From: Nemertoderma westbladi | Lineage: Eukaryota > Xenacoelomorpha > Nemertodermatida > Nemertodermatidae | DNA length: 32,800 nt | Direction of reading: 5' to 3' | NCBI GenBank assembly: GCA_032718475.1 | Contig: JAUCBJ010002208.1 | Location: 1-32,800, forward strand | Position numbers and translations under genes: made by a program | Notes under the pieces: model-generated | The model's database searches: none | Seen by the model: only the letters and a program-made list of their open reading frames with translations | What the model was told of the DNA's origin: nothing | Shown here: piece by piece, positions 1 through 9,539 of the stretch | How positions within the stretch are numbered: position 1 is the first letter of the stretch | How the letters are laid out: each line of letters opens with the position of its first letter

Positions 1-3
1 GTA

Positions 4-22
4 GAGGGGGGCTACATTGATA
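4..22 (+). repeat. Left TIR of the pogo-like element
   Basis: GAGGGGGGCTACATTGATA, preceded by TA. It matches the right end in inverted orientation with two mismatches. It contains the GGGGCTAC(T/A)TTGATA core that recurs inside the element. Confidence 0.9.
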
Positions 23-127
23 GGTTTTGAGCATATATGGCTAAGCCAAAATGATACAATTACAGATACCTATATAGTATGGAGCTCATCTGGACGGGAA
101 ATATATAATGGTAAATAATATTATATG

Positions 128-155
128 TCCCAAGCACTAGAAATAGTGCTTGGGA
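128..155. other. Perfect 12-bp hairpin inside the left end of the pogo-like element
   Basis: TCCCAAGCACTA at 128-139 and TAGTGCTTGGGA at 144-155 are exact inverted complements separated by GAAA. It lies in the 3' noncoding part of the transposase transcript (minus strand, where the loop reads UUUC). Function unknown. Confidence 0.7.
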
Positions 156-199
156 TATTTTTTAAAACACCTTTCCCTATCAACTTAGCCCCGCAGGTC

Positions 200-270
200 G
201 GGGCTACTTTGATACCACTTCAGAATCACTTATAAATCAAATTAGCCCATTATATGGGGCTTCTTTGATA
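200..270 (+). repeat. Left subterminal repeats of the TIR core
   Basis: GGGGCTACTTTGATA at 200-214 and GGGGCTTCTTTGATA at 256-270 repeat the TIR core in the same orientation as the left TIR. Each is preceded by an inverted half-site, TAGCCC, at 186-192 and 243-248. In pogo-like elements, repeated subterminal sites commonly bind the transposase; that role here is inferred. Confidence 0.75.
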
Positions 271-590
271 TCCCTGAAAGTTTTTAAAAAAATAAGTTGG
301 GACATAGTCCTCAAAAAAAGTGATCAAATCTACGTAAAAAACACAAAAAAACCACTTGATATTCTATAAAATTGCAATTAGCACAACACCAAAACATGTT
401 AATAAGTAGTATTAATAATTTTAATAACAACACAATAATGGTTCACAATAACAAAACAAACACTTAAAAATAGTTAAAAATTAAAAACAACAAATCAAAA
501 CTATTAAAACAATTAAAAAAAAACACTTAAACTGTGAAAGAATACAACACTTTAATAAAAAATATTTAAAAGGATAAACAGGTGAAGTTT

Positions 591-2477
591 CTATTCTTCA
601 ATTACAATAGAAGCAGAATCGTTCTCTATTTCTATCTCTAAGTCTCTCATGATTATATCCCCATAGTTATTGTCATCCCCAATGTAATTATCCAATGACT
701 CATGTCCAATGTCATCAAAATACTCAGCAGTGTTATCACTGTAGTCATCTTCCTCGACCTCATCCGAATTGTCACAATCTCTCATCTCTAACTCACTGTC
801 AATAGCATTGTCAGTATCACTATCTTCAGAATTATCCAGTACTTCAGCAAGGTCATTAGGATAATCACTTCCAATGTCAATCAGTTGTTCAATGTTAATT
901 TCATCAATCTTACAGCCATTGCAAAACCACTTCTCCTTGTTACTATATTCGGATTCTTCCACACAGTCTCCACAGAACCACATATTGCATCCATCGCATT
1001 GCACCCACTGCTTCCTTGTATTCTTTCTATAACCCTTCGCACATTGCTTGCATTTATTGCTTTCCTTCTTTCTTATCTTTTCTTGTTTTTTGGCTAGCAG
1101 CTGGGTTGATGACATGGCCATCCCAGGCGTTGTTGGACCATCTTGCCCACCAACAGGGGCGTTACAATCTCCTTGGAGGAGTTCCATAACAGCTGCACTC
1201 AAACATATATTTAGATCATCATCATCTTGAGGGATATCCTTGAGTACTTGTCTCCGATCCACAGGATATAACCCAGTTGTTTTAAATCCTGCCTCTAGAT
1301 TCTTGCTCCTATGCTGCTCATCAACAACTCGTTCTTTGAGACGTGTCAGAAGCATGGGCACTTGCGTTTTTGGAATCGCTACAGGTGGTTTCTTGCCATT
1401 CCTTCCCTTCCTGGTGATTTTCACAGATTCAATACGCCACTTGGTTAGTATTGCCCGCCAAGCTGTCTTCAGAGGTCTGAAAAAGGCCACATCCAAGGGT
1501 TGTAGTATGTGAGTGGCATTAGGAACAAGAGGAATATAACTAATATTATTTGATTCGCAGCTAAGAACAACTTTAATAGAGAGGTGGCTAGACAGATTAT
1601 CACCAATAAGAATTTTTTTCCCATTCAGTTTATTGGCAGCTGGTAGAAATACCTCGAAGTACCACCTTTCAAAAGTTGCCATATCGAACCATCCTGATTC
1701 TGTTGCATCGTAAATTGTGCCGGATGGCCCCCCTATTCCCCATTCCGGATCGTATCTTCCAGCTTTATATATCACCATAAGAGGCAATAAATTACCATCC
1801 GCAGACCCACTGAACATAAGAGAGACCGCCTGTTTTGATTTTGAGATAATACGCTCCACACGTTTCAAACCACGCTTGCAGATAACCCTTTTGTCCCCAG
1901 GCTGGTTGCTCACATTGGTTTCATCAAAATTGAAAATGTTAGATGGTGGAATCACATCTGTTACTTCAGCTTCGTAATTGTTAAAGAAGGCATTAAGTTG
2001 CTTCTCGCCAACCTCTGCCCTTGCGGGAGTAACATTGTCTGCGATGCGTTTGGTTAGCTTGTGTCTAACAAGGAACATCTCAAGCCAATCGCGTCCTGGA
2101 AGGTTTGTCTCGGGTCCTGCTTGAGTCCTTGCTGAGTTAAATTCTTTCACTACTTTCCCTGCATTATTTAGCATGTTTTGGACCATCATACGGACTTCAA
2201 TCCCTTCAATTGGTTTTCTCCAACGAGCTAAGATATTTATGGCCTGTACAACTTTCACTTCCTCTTCATTAGTCATTGCTGTAGGATGACCAGCTAATCC
2301 CTCATGGTGCTTATTAATTCTATTCCACAGTGTCCCATAGGGTATTTTCAGCTTTTCACTTACACATTTAATACTTTCTCCATGTTCTTTAACTCGGCGA
2401 ATTGCATTATTGAGAGTTTTATTACCATAGTTTCGATAATTCCGTGCCCCTCGTTGTCTTTTATAGTGCCGAACCAT
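591..2477 (-). CDS. Pogo/Tigger-like DDE transposase with C-terminal PHD-like zinc finger
   Basis: This 628-residue protein should bind the element's TIRs in the nucleus and catalyse cut-and-paste transposition. About residues 20-55 form a psq-type helix-turn-helix (TLNNAIRRVK...GTLWNRIN); residues 60-150 fit the second, CENP-B-like DNA-binding region. The DDE domain has its acidic residues in typical contexts: D185 in FNFDET, D293 in IGDN and D329 in LQPLD, spaced as DD35D, normal for pogo-like enzymes. After a linker, eight cysteines (C476, C479, C494, C497, C502, C505, C519, C522) form a PHD-like finger in which the usual histidine is cysteine (WFCGDC). The tail is strongly acidic. No stop or frameshift interrupts it. 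The start ATG lies about 300 bases inside the right TIR. An ATTAAA-like poly(A) signal lies about 35 bases past the stop. It is a transposon gene rather than a domesticated one, because TIRs and TA flanks surround it. Confidence 0.92.
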   Translation of the reverse strand: MVRHYKRQRGARNYRNYGNKTLNNAIRRVKEHGESIKCVSEKLKIPYGTLWNRINKHHEGLAGHPTAMTNEEEVKVVQAINILARWRKPIEGIEVRMMVQNMLNNAGKVVKEFNSARTQAGPETNLPGRDWLEMFLVRHKLTKRIADNVTPARAEVGEKQLNAFFNNYEAEVTDVIPPSNIFNFDETNVSNQPGDKRVICKRGLKRVERIISKSKQAVSLMFSGSADGNLLPLMVIYKAGRYDPEWGIGGPSGTIYDATESGWFDMATFERWYFEVFLPAANKLNGKKILIGDNLSSHLSIKVVLSCESNNISYIPLVPNATHILQPLDVAFFRPLKTAWRAILTKWRIESVKITRKGRNGKKPPVAIPKTQVPMLLTRLKERVVDEQHRSKNLEAGFKTTGLYPVDRRQVLKDIPQDDDDLNICLSAAVMELLQGDCNAPVGGQDGPTTPGMAMSSTQLLAKKQEKIRKKESNKCKQCAKGYRKNTRKQWVQCDGCNMWFCGDCVEESEYSNKEKWFCNGCKIDEINIEQLIDIGSDYPNDLAEVLDNSEDSDTDNAIDSELEMRDCDNSDEVEEDDYSDNTAEYFDDIGHESLDNYIGDDNNYGDIIMRDLEIEIENDSASIVIEE

Positions 2478-2715
2478 ACCGGAAGTGCCCAGAATTCAGT
2501 TATTCAGTTATTATATTTTGTACATAGAATAGGCCTATATCTTTAACAGTACAAGAAAGTACCGATACTAAATTAAGGCTGTAAGGTTGTTTAGGTGTAA
2601 TGACAGAATGATATCTGGTAGAAAGATATTATATTGTTGACTGTAGGCCTACCGCTACCGGTTCTGTACTGGAGTGCTGTTTATCTTATCATTAAGGTAC
2701 AGTATTTGTGTCAAA

Positions 2716-2773
2716 TATCAAAGAAGCCCCAGTGAAATCAAAGTAACCCCAGGGTATCAAAGTAGCCCCCTTC
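2716..2773 (-). repeat. Right TIR and two subterminal copies
   Basis: TATCAAAGAAGCCCC (2716-2730), AATCAAAGTAACCCC (2736-2750) and the TIR proper TATCAAAGTAGCCCCCTTC (2755-2773) are three copies of one motif, in inverted orientation relative to the left end. They are spaced 19-20 bp apart, close to two helical turns. TA follows at 2774-2775. Confidence 0.85.
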
Positions 2774-2775
2774 TA

Positions 2776-3478
2776 CGGTACTGTAGTACAGCTTCAATAT
2801 CAAGTATAATCTGATGCAGTATTTACTTAAAGTCAATGACTGACTGACTGTACTGCAGTACTGGTACTGCCCAGCTGGCTGACTAGCAGACTATTACAGA
2901 TAGGCCCTACTTTAAAAAATTGTAAATGCTATGATCAGATGATTGTACACTGTCAGTTGTCAGACTGTACCACTGCAGCCATTTACTGCTGTCATGCCAG
3001 CATACTGCTGTACTGTACTGCAGTACTGGTACACGTACGGTAGGCTACCTACAGTACACACCTCTACCACAGTTAGACAGTTAGCGAGTTAGGTACTGTA
3101 GGTAATTTTTAGCCGTCAGCGTCAGGCCGTCGCCGTCAGCGTCAGGCCGTCTGTCCGTGATAAATTAATTACTTAAATTTTAAATTGAAAATTCGTAAAT
3201 CTATAAATTATGAAATTAATTAGACCTACAGTATGATTGATTATGAGCGATTGGCGAATGATAACCATACTTTATTTTTTTTAAATAAATAATTAAATTT
3301 TTAAAATTTTTGAAAAACTCCGGCTCCTGCTCCGGCTCCGGCCAAATTGTCCAACTCCGGCTCCTGCTCCGGCCAAATCCCAAATCCGATCGAGCCCTAC
3401 CTAGCTGCCTAGCTTTGGAAATACTGAAATATGGAATTGGAATCCATTCAGCCATTACTTGTATAGGGCTCTAGTATC
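2776..3478. other. Noncoding spacer with short tandem repeats
   Basis: No coding signal. The stretch contains repeated GTACTGCAGTACTGGTAC-type runs around 2848-2870 and 3010-3032, a 20-bp unit (GCCGTCAGCGTCAGGCCGTC) present twice head to tail at 3112-3151, and a degenerate CTCCGGCTCCTG-type repeat at about 3319-3378. The last of these produces a spurious arginine-rich open frame on the minus strand. Confidence 0.7.
3112..3151 (+). repeat. Exact tandem duplication, 2 x 20 bp
   Basis: The 20-base unit beginning GCCGTCAGCG is present twice, identical and abutting, at 3112-3131 and 3132-3151. It is locally GC-rich in an AT-rich context. Confidence 0.85.
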
Positions 3479-3697
3479 CCTCCACCAGCAGCTCAAATCG
3501 CAATTGAATCCGATCTGGTCTCAAACAATATTCAAGATGCCTCCTTTGACAGTTTGATGAGTCCATTAATCAGATCGTGAATGACCTCAGAGTTTTACAG
3601 AACGATGCAACCCTTCCTATTATTTCACCAGAAACAATCAGAAAATCAATTTCTAGTTTAGGTAAAGGCAAATCTCCAGACGCATACTCGCTTGTAG
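3479..3697 (+). pseudogene. LINE A, fragment upstream of the reverse transcriptase core
   Basis: In the frame ending at 3697 the sequence reads DESINQIVNDLRV then SPETIRKSISSLGKGKSPDAYSLV. The second part is the conserved region before the RT core of non-LTR retrotransposons (usually a ...LKxGKSPGxDG... motif). An upstream stretch from about 3479 (AAQIAIESDLVSN...) is open in another frame, so at least one frameshift separates the two. The fragment stops abruptly at the 7.2 kb TIR element and resumes in the same frame at 10942. The upstream endonuclease is missing, so the copy is 5'-truncated. The clade is uncertain. Confidence 0.75.
3693..3697 (+). repeat. Target-site duplication TGTAG, left copy
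   Basis: TGTAG at 3693-3697 abuts the left TIR and recurs at 10942-10946 directly after the right TIR. Removing the insertion and one TGTAG joins the LINE codons without a frameshift (SLV then VEHF), which supports both boundaries. Confidence 0.85.
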
Positions 3698-3716
3698 CAG
3701 TCAGGGAGATCATCAA
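3698..3716 (+). repeat. Left TIR of the 7.2 kb element
   Basis: CAGTCAGGGAGATCATCAA, identical in inverted orientation to 10923-10941. It is followed by a series of CAAATTT(G/C)AGGT-like repeats up to about 4000. Confidence 0.9.
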
Positions 3717-4394
3717 TTTTGGGGTTACCCCAAATTTCGAATTCTGGTAATAGACTGTCGAAAATTGGGGTTTTTTGTTCAAATTTGAGGTATTTTTAGG
3801 CTCATAATATCGAGTGTTGCTGCGACTTAGGGAAACTATTGGAGCAACTTCTACTTTTAATATGTTAAAATATAATGTAAAATAAGAACTTTTATCGATG
3901 CAATAAAATATTTCACCGATGCAAACATGCTTTTATTGGGGGCGAAAATTGAAATTTGAGGTTAAACCTCAAATTTGAGACAAAACCTCAAATTTCGCCA
4001 GCCTTTACAACATCACCAGCCTGTCAGCAGTAGGGTGTAGCAGTAGGCTTTGCTGCTTAGTGCTTATAGAGCTTGGTGAGAATGGGTGACCAGTGTAACC
4101 TGTGACATGACATGTATGCAGGGTAGGCTTAACCTTACAGCACAGCACAGTAACTTACAGTCAATAACTTTAATGATTGTTAACTCCGTTAGTGATTGGT
4201 GAGAAAAATGCAGAAGACTAGAGAAATTCTCTATCCTTACAGCCTTACTGTTGGTAAGAAGAACAGTAGACCAAATCCTCACTGTTGCGAGATTCAAGCT
4301 CACACAGCTGCACAGTCACAGACTCAGGAAGACCTACTATATCTTGTGGATGTTGAATCAATTCCAGAATTTGGAAGTTTACATATTCTGGCAT

Positions 4395-4640
4395 TCATCT
4401 GTTCTGTTCATCATTCATATCACACATCTTCGGAAAAAAATATGTTTTCTGGTTGTTGATGTCCTCTTTAACACTTTGTTTATCAAATGAAGCCATTCCT
4501 CTCCTGATAGCCTGAAGACTTATGTAATATTCGCCTGTCCTAGCTCTATCTGTCAATTGGAATACTGTACCATCAGTTTGGAGCCCAGACAAATGTTGCC
4601 GCAAAGGTTGACAGGTTGACGTGGTTTATACAATATATGT
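4395..4640 (-). pseudogene. Unrecognised open-frame remnant inside the 7.2 kb element
   Basis: The minus-strand frame includes QHLSGLQTDGTVFQLTDR and ARTGEYYISLQAIRRG. This has a protein-like composition rather than the low-complexity look of most short frames nearby. A second coding-like stretch on the same strand (VQHVPYVNDPDKEEVMYGKS) is cut by the foldback insertion: its halves lie at about 9585-9540 and 4947-4900. The two may be remnants of one gene that the 7.2 kb element once carried, but I recognise no family and cannot tell a transposase exon from captured sequence. Weak call, based only on composition and strand agreement. Confidence 0.3.
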
Positions 4641-4938
4641 GGACTTGATTCTTTTGTTAGTTATTCTATATGACTGGCAACTGGAGACTCTAAAGTTGGA
4701 ACCACCACCTACTGCAGTATACAATAATACATCAATTAAAGTTCAATTTGATAATGTGCTTTAAACTTATATGTAAAGATCTAAACCTGATCCTCCATTA
4801 CAACAATGTGCAACATAATATCCCAGCCAGACATCCAATGCAATCATGACCTGGCCATATATATAAAATTATGAAGCAAAGGCCAAGCCCCGCCCATCTG
4901 CCCATGCTGCCATGTCTGGGTCTGCTTTTTCCATACAT

Positions 4939-4947
4939 CACCTCTTC
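4939..4947 (+). repeat. 9-bp target duplication CACCTCTTC, left copy
   Basis: CACCTCTTC directly precedes GGGTTTGAC at 4948 and recurs at 9531-9539 directly after GTCAAACCC. A 9-bp duplication next to exact inverted ends marks a transposition event. Confidence 0.88.
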
Positions 4948-5742
4948 GGGTTTGACTAAATACGCCACCGACAACCACCGACACCTTTCGCATACCACCG
5001 ACAACCACCGACAACAAAAGACATAAACCGACACAAACCGACAGGTAAGATCGCAAACCGACAGTATACCGACAACTTCGGCAATGTTAGTAAACTATTT
5101 CAGTACATGATTATACAATTTTTATTTCCAGTCCAAATATTTATAACAAAGTATATTGTCCACTGTCGGCCTGTTGTCGGTGGTGTAATTAGTCATGATA
5201 ATTTCTTTAAAATATAATACCGCCTTCATATATTATCTTGTTTTAAATTATTATATTGCATAGCGTAATGGTAAAAATCGTTAGTGTTTTTCATATGTCG
5301 GTGTGTTGCTATTATTATTAGTTTTTGTCGGTGGTAGTCAGACTGTTGTCGGTGGTAGTCAGACTGTTGTCGGTGCTGCGGTGGTAGTCAGACTGTTGTC
5401 AGTGGTATATTTCTGCGGTATCCGTTCTTAAACTTGGACATACAGTACAGTGCGATAGGCCCCTACAATGCCGAAATTTATTACTTTACATACAGCTGCA
5501 CATTGTGTGACGTAATTGGTATTTACCTAAATGACGTAAAGTAAAGTGAAGGAAGGAAACAAGAAGCAACGGAAACTCGTTTCTCTCTTGGATGTTACCG
5601 GAAAAGAATGGTTGCCCAACACAATCTCCCAAGGATGACCACTTCATAACTATTCAACCTTTTCTGTATCCCCATAAGCCAGGCGGCATATTGTACTGTT
5701 GGATTTGTTAACATAAGACTTTGCCTTAACTGGCTTTAAAAT
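4948..5742 (+). repeat. Foldback arm unit A
   Basis: Outer left unit. It opens with a cluster of direct CCGACA(A) motifs (about 4962-5070), then an AT-rich block, then reverse-oriented TGTCGGTGG motifs (about 5162-5400), and ends with a less repetitive tail running to GGCTTTAAAAT. It shares with unit D the variants CGGTATCCGTTCTTAAAC and GATAGGCCCCTACAATG. Confidence 0.85.
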
Positions 5743-6456
5743 CTGACTAAATACTACACCGACAACCACCGACACCTTTCGGATACCACCGACAACAAAA
5801 GACACAAACCGACAGGTAAGATCGCAAACCGACAGTATACCGACAGCTTCGGCAATGTTAGTAAACTTTTTTAGTAGGTACATGATTATACAATTTTTTT
5901 TTCCAGTCCAAATATTTATAACAAAGTATATTGTCCACTGTCGGCCTGTTGTCGGTGGTGTAATTAGTCATGATAATTTCTTTAAAATATAATACCGCCT
6001 TCATATATTATCTGTTTTGAATTATTATATTGCATAGCGTAATGGTAAAAATCGTTAGTGTTTTTCATATGTCGGTGTGTTGCTAGTATTATTAGTTTTT
6101 GTCGGTGGTAGTCAGACTGTTGTCGGTGGTAGTCAGACTATTGTCGGTGGTATATTTCTGCGGTATCAGTTCCTATACTCTAACATACAGTACAGTGCAA
6201 TACAATTCCGAAATTTATTACTTTACTTTACATACAGCTGCACATAGTGTGACGTAACTGGCATTTACCTAAATGACGTAAAGTAAAGTGAAGGAAGGAA
6301 ACAAGAAGTAACGGAAGCTCCTTTCTCTCTTGGATGTTACCGGAAAAGAATGGTTGCCCAACACAATCTCCCAAGGATGACCACTTCATAACTATTCAAC
6401 CCATTATGTATCCGTATCCCCATAAGCCAGGCGGCTTATTGTACTGTTGGATTTGT
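5743..6456 (+). repeat. Foldback arm unit B
   Basis: Inner left unit in direct tandem with unit A, beginning CTGACTAAATACTACACCGAC. It shares with unit C the variants CAGACTATTGTCGG and GTATCAGTTCCTATACTC, which A and D lack. It stops at GGATTTGT, earlier than the other units. Confidence 0.83.
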
Positions 6457-7097
6457 GATGTTACGTTTTTTCATAGCTCTTAGTGTTTTCGAGTTACGAC
6501 GCTAATTAGTTTTCGGCTAATTAGTACCGGTACTAATTAACAGTAATAGGAGGGCCATAGCGATGACTGAACTTTTTTTAGATCTTGCCGAGATGAACAA
6601 AAAAAAAACACCGTTGCTAGGGGAAAAACCAAATACTTTTCGAGAAAAATCAATTAGAAATCTTTAATCGCTAATTACTAATTAATTAAATAACAGATTT
6701 TTTCCACAAAAACTCCTAGCTATCGCGCTAAGGCCATCTACCAGATCGCGCAAACAGAATCGTTCTAGCTATTGCCATTCTCCTGGAAAAATCCTTTAAA
6801 AATCGACCTAAAAAAGATCAAAGCAAAGTGCCTACTTCCCAGGGGGTACACCATAATGCTATCTTATGAGGTTTTACTTTGGTGTTTATGTTGGTTTCTC
6901 ATGTTCCATTAAATAGGCTGCATTATTTATTCCTCATAAGACTCTGTCGAGCCTCGGGCTCTCCAGTGGCAGTTGGTTGTCGGTTTGAGGGTAAAAAGCG
7001 GAAACAAAAAGCTACATTAGCAATAATTTTTAAAGCCAGTTACGGCAAAGTCTTTACAGTAGCACATAAATGGACACTTTAGACCTTAGTCATTAAT
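6457..7097. other. Loop of the foldback element, left part
   Basis: AT-rich, with no convincing gene. At 7001-7053 there is a copy of the segment AAACAAAAAGCT...TTTTAAAGCCAGTTA...GGCAAAGTCTT, which recurs at 8019-8071 and, in part, at 8763. This suggests a further partial arm unit or a rearrangement. Short ACTAATTAG-type inverted motifs occur around 6500-6545 and 6670-6690. Confidence 0.6.
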
Positions 7098-7410
7098 TAT
7101 GTCAAGTACACTGTATAGTACAATGAAAACATCTCCAATAATACACTATAAAAAATTGGAAGTGTCTCTATAGTCCCCCAAAGCTTGACACTTGAACGTA
7201 AGCGTCTCCGCTTTGCAGGATATTGCTTTCGCCGTGAGGACCAGCCAGTGCATAATCTTGTGCTTTGACGGCCTCATGGAGTGAATAGCCATGGTGGACA
7301 GCCCATGATTTTCTTGAGACGCATCTTAAAGGACACTGGCCTTGAAGATGCGGAAGATCTAGCAAATGTCATGGTTGGTATGTTTGTCGACAAGACGTCA
7401 TATCATTCTT
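7098..7410 (+). pseudogene. Fossil 3' end of LINE B inside the foldback loop
   Basis: The plus strand reads, across one in-frame stop, LRFAGYCFRREDQPVHNLVL and then RPHGVNSHGG, FLRRILKDTGLEDAEDLANV: the C-terminal region after the RT in this LINE family. It is homologous along its length to the minus-strand sequence at about 29860-30150 (shared blocks include CAAAGCTTGACACT-like, CGCTTTGCAGGA and AAGGACACTGGCCTTGAAGATGC). It is severely 5'-truncated, as is normal for LINE insertions, and has several differences and a stop. It shows that LINE B was active after, or was carried along with, formation of the foldback loop. Confidence 0.75.
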
Positions 7411-8018
7411 AATATAGATGTATATATGCAACATTCCACTACTGGTACTGAACTAACTGTGGTATATTGTGTTCAATAATATCCGAAACCAGGTGGTTTA
7501 TAGAAGTATAAAGTCAATTTAGTACTACTCTTCATTATAAGCCTCGTTGTGCTCGACCTGTTTTGTCATAAAATATTTTTTCTACGCAGACGACGACCTT
7601 TATAACTATGAGAAGTCTCGAAACTGTGCAAGTAACTGCTGATTTATGGCAGATGGATACATACATAGATAGATACATGAGACAATAAGTTTTGACAAAA
7701 TACTCACCCCGCCTGTATGTACTGTATACATGCAGGTTCGTTATTACAGTTATGTAGAATTAATTTAATTTTGGAAAACTGGTATATCTGTAAACTAATA
7801 TATAATTTAATGAATCAATCTTCCAATCGATCAATATTATTTTCCACCAACTCATCAATCAATACACCAATATGGGTAGATAAAGTAATAAGTAAAAAAG
7901 TCACACATAACAGCATAATATCTTATACAATAGGCTATATTGCGCCTCTGCATTCTCACGGGCTGGGCACCGTTTTTTGTTTCGGTTGCGCAAATTCCAT
8001 ACAGTAAATGCCAACACG
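7411..8018. other. Loop of the foldback element, right part: nothing recognised
   Basis: AT-rich noncoding sequence with several TCAATC-type runs (7808-7865). The open frame at 7717-8007 has no recognisable motif and a composition typical of chance. Confidence 0.5.
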
Positions 8019-8763
8019 AAAACAAAAAGCTGCATTAGCAATAAATTTTAAAGCCAGTTAAGGCAAAGTCTTAGGTTAACAAATCCAAAAGTACAATATG
8101 TCGCCTGGCTTATGGGGATACAGAAAAGGTTGAATAGTTATGAAGAGGTCATCCTTGGGAGATTGTGTTGCGCAACCATTCTTTTCCGGTAACATCCAAG
8201 AGAGAAAGGAGCTTCCGTTACTTCTTGTTTCCTTCCTTCACTTTACTTTACGTCATTTAGGTAAATACCAATTACGTCACACAATGTGCAGGTGTATGTA
8301 AAGTAATAAATTTCGGCAGTGTATTGCACTGTACTGTATGTTAGAGTATAGGAACTGATACCGCAGAAATATACCACCGACAATAGTCTGACTACCACCG
8401 ACAAAAACTAATAATACTAGCAACACACCGACATATGAAAAACACTAACGATTTTTACCAAAATTACGCTATGCAATATAATAATTTAAAACAGATATGA
8501 AGGCGGTATTATATTTTAAAGAAATTATCATGACTAATTACACCACCGACAACAGGCCGACAGTGGACAATATACTTTGTTATAAATATTTGGACTGGAA
8601 ATAAAAATTGTATAATCATGTACTGAAATAGTTTACTAACATTGCCGTAGCTGTCGGTATACTGTCTGTTTGCGATTTTACCTGTCGGTTTGTGTCGGTT
8701 TGTGTCTTTTGTTGTCGGTGGTATGCGAAAGGTGTCGGTGGTTGTCGGTGTAGTATTTAGTCA
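8019..8763 (-). repeat. Foldback arm unit C (inverted)
   Basis: Inverted counterpart of unit B, carrying the same private variants. It extends slightly further inward than B, to a segment containing AAACAAAAAGCT and TAAAGCCAGTTA. A second direct copy of that segment lies in the loop at 7001-7053. Confidence 0.83.
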
Positions 8764-9539
8764 AATTTTAAAGCCAGTTAAGGCAAAGTCTTATGTTAAC
8801 AAATCCAACAGTACAATATGCCGCCTGGCTTATGGGGATACAGAAAAGGTTGAATAGTTATGAAGTGGTCATCCTTGGGAGATTGTGTTGGGCAACCATT
8901 CTTTTCCGGTAACATCCAAGAGAGAAACGAGTTTCCGTTGCTTCTTGTCCTTCCTTCCTTCACTTTACTTTACGTCATTTAGGTAAATACCAATTACGTC
9001 ACACAATGTGCAGCTGTATGTAAAGTAATAAATTTCGGCATTGTAGGGGCCTATCGCACTGTACTGTATGTCCAATTGTCCAAGTTTAAGAACGGATACC
9101 GCAGCAATATACCACTGACAAATGTCTGACTACCACCGACAACAGTCTGACTACCACCGACAAAAACTAATAATAATAGCAACACACCGACATATGAAAA
9201 ACACTAACGATTTTTACCATTACGTTATGCAATATAATAATTTAAAACAAGATAATATATGAAGGCGGTATTATATTTTAAAGAAGTTATCATGACTAAT
9301 TACACCACCGACAACAGGCCGACAGTGGACAATATACTTTGTTATAAATATTTGGACTGGAAATAAAAATTGTATATTCATGTACTGAAATAGTTTACTA
9401 ACATTGCCGAAGTTGTCGGTATACTGTCGGTTTGCGATCTTACCTGTCGGTTTGTGTCGGTTTGTGTCTTTTGTTGTCGGTGGTATGCGAAAGGTGTCGG
9501 TGGTTGTCGGTGGCGTATTTAGTCAAACCCCACCTCTTC
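8764..9539 (-). repeat. Foldback arm unit D (inverted) and right 9-bp duplication
   Basis: Inverted counterpart of unit A, ending at GTCAAACCC (9530). CACCTCTTC at 9531-9539 is the right copy of the target duplication. Relative to D, unit A has one extra ACCACCGACA-type motif near its outer end. Confidence 0.85.

Larger units (their letters stand above)
4..2773 (-). mobile_element. Complete pogo/Tigger-like DNA transposon (Tc1/mariner superfamily)
   Basis: The ends form a 19-bp inverted repeat: GAGGGGGGCTACATTGATA at the left and the reverse complement of GAAGGGGGCTACTTTGATA at the right, 17 of 19 matching. Both ends are flanked directly by TA (2-3 and 2774-2775), the target duplication expected for this superfamily. 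A single long transposase gene lies inside on the minus strand. The core of the TIR is repeated inside both ends, giving about three copies per end. With an unbroken transposase, near-perfect TIRs and intact TA flanks, the copy looks recent and may be autonomous. The left boundary sits three bases from the window edge, so the left flank cannot be examined further. The family assignment rests on the transposase motifs plus the TA duplication. Confidence 0.9.
4948..9530. mobile_element. Foldback element with 1.5-kb two-unit arms (possibly MULE-like)
   Basis: Left end GGGTTTGACTAAATACGCC and right end GGCGTATTTAGTCAAACCC are exact inverted complements, flanked by the 9-bp duplication CACCTCTTC. 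Each arm is about 1.5 kb and holds two related units of about 0.72-0.80 kb: A (4948-5742) and B (5743-6456) on the left, C (8019-8763) and D (8764-9530) inverted on the right. By shared variants A pairs with D and B pairs with C. The units are dense in CCGACA/TGTCGG motifs. The loop (about 6457-8018) has no transposase. A 9-bp duplication, GGG termini and very long TIRs fit non-autonomous Mutator-like elements; Merlin also makes 8-9 bp duplications. The superfamily is therefore an inference. Confidence 0.87.

Noticed and set aside
3216-3455. Arg/Glu-rich minus-strand frame
   Set aside because: Produced by CTCCGGCTCCTG-type tandem repeats; low complexity.
4798-5056. Cys/Trp/Val-rich minus-strand frames as membrane proteins
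   Set aside because: They are translations of the CCGACA motif clusters in the foldback arms and recur at every arm unit.
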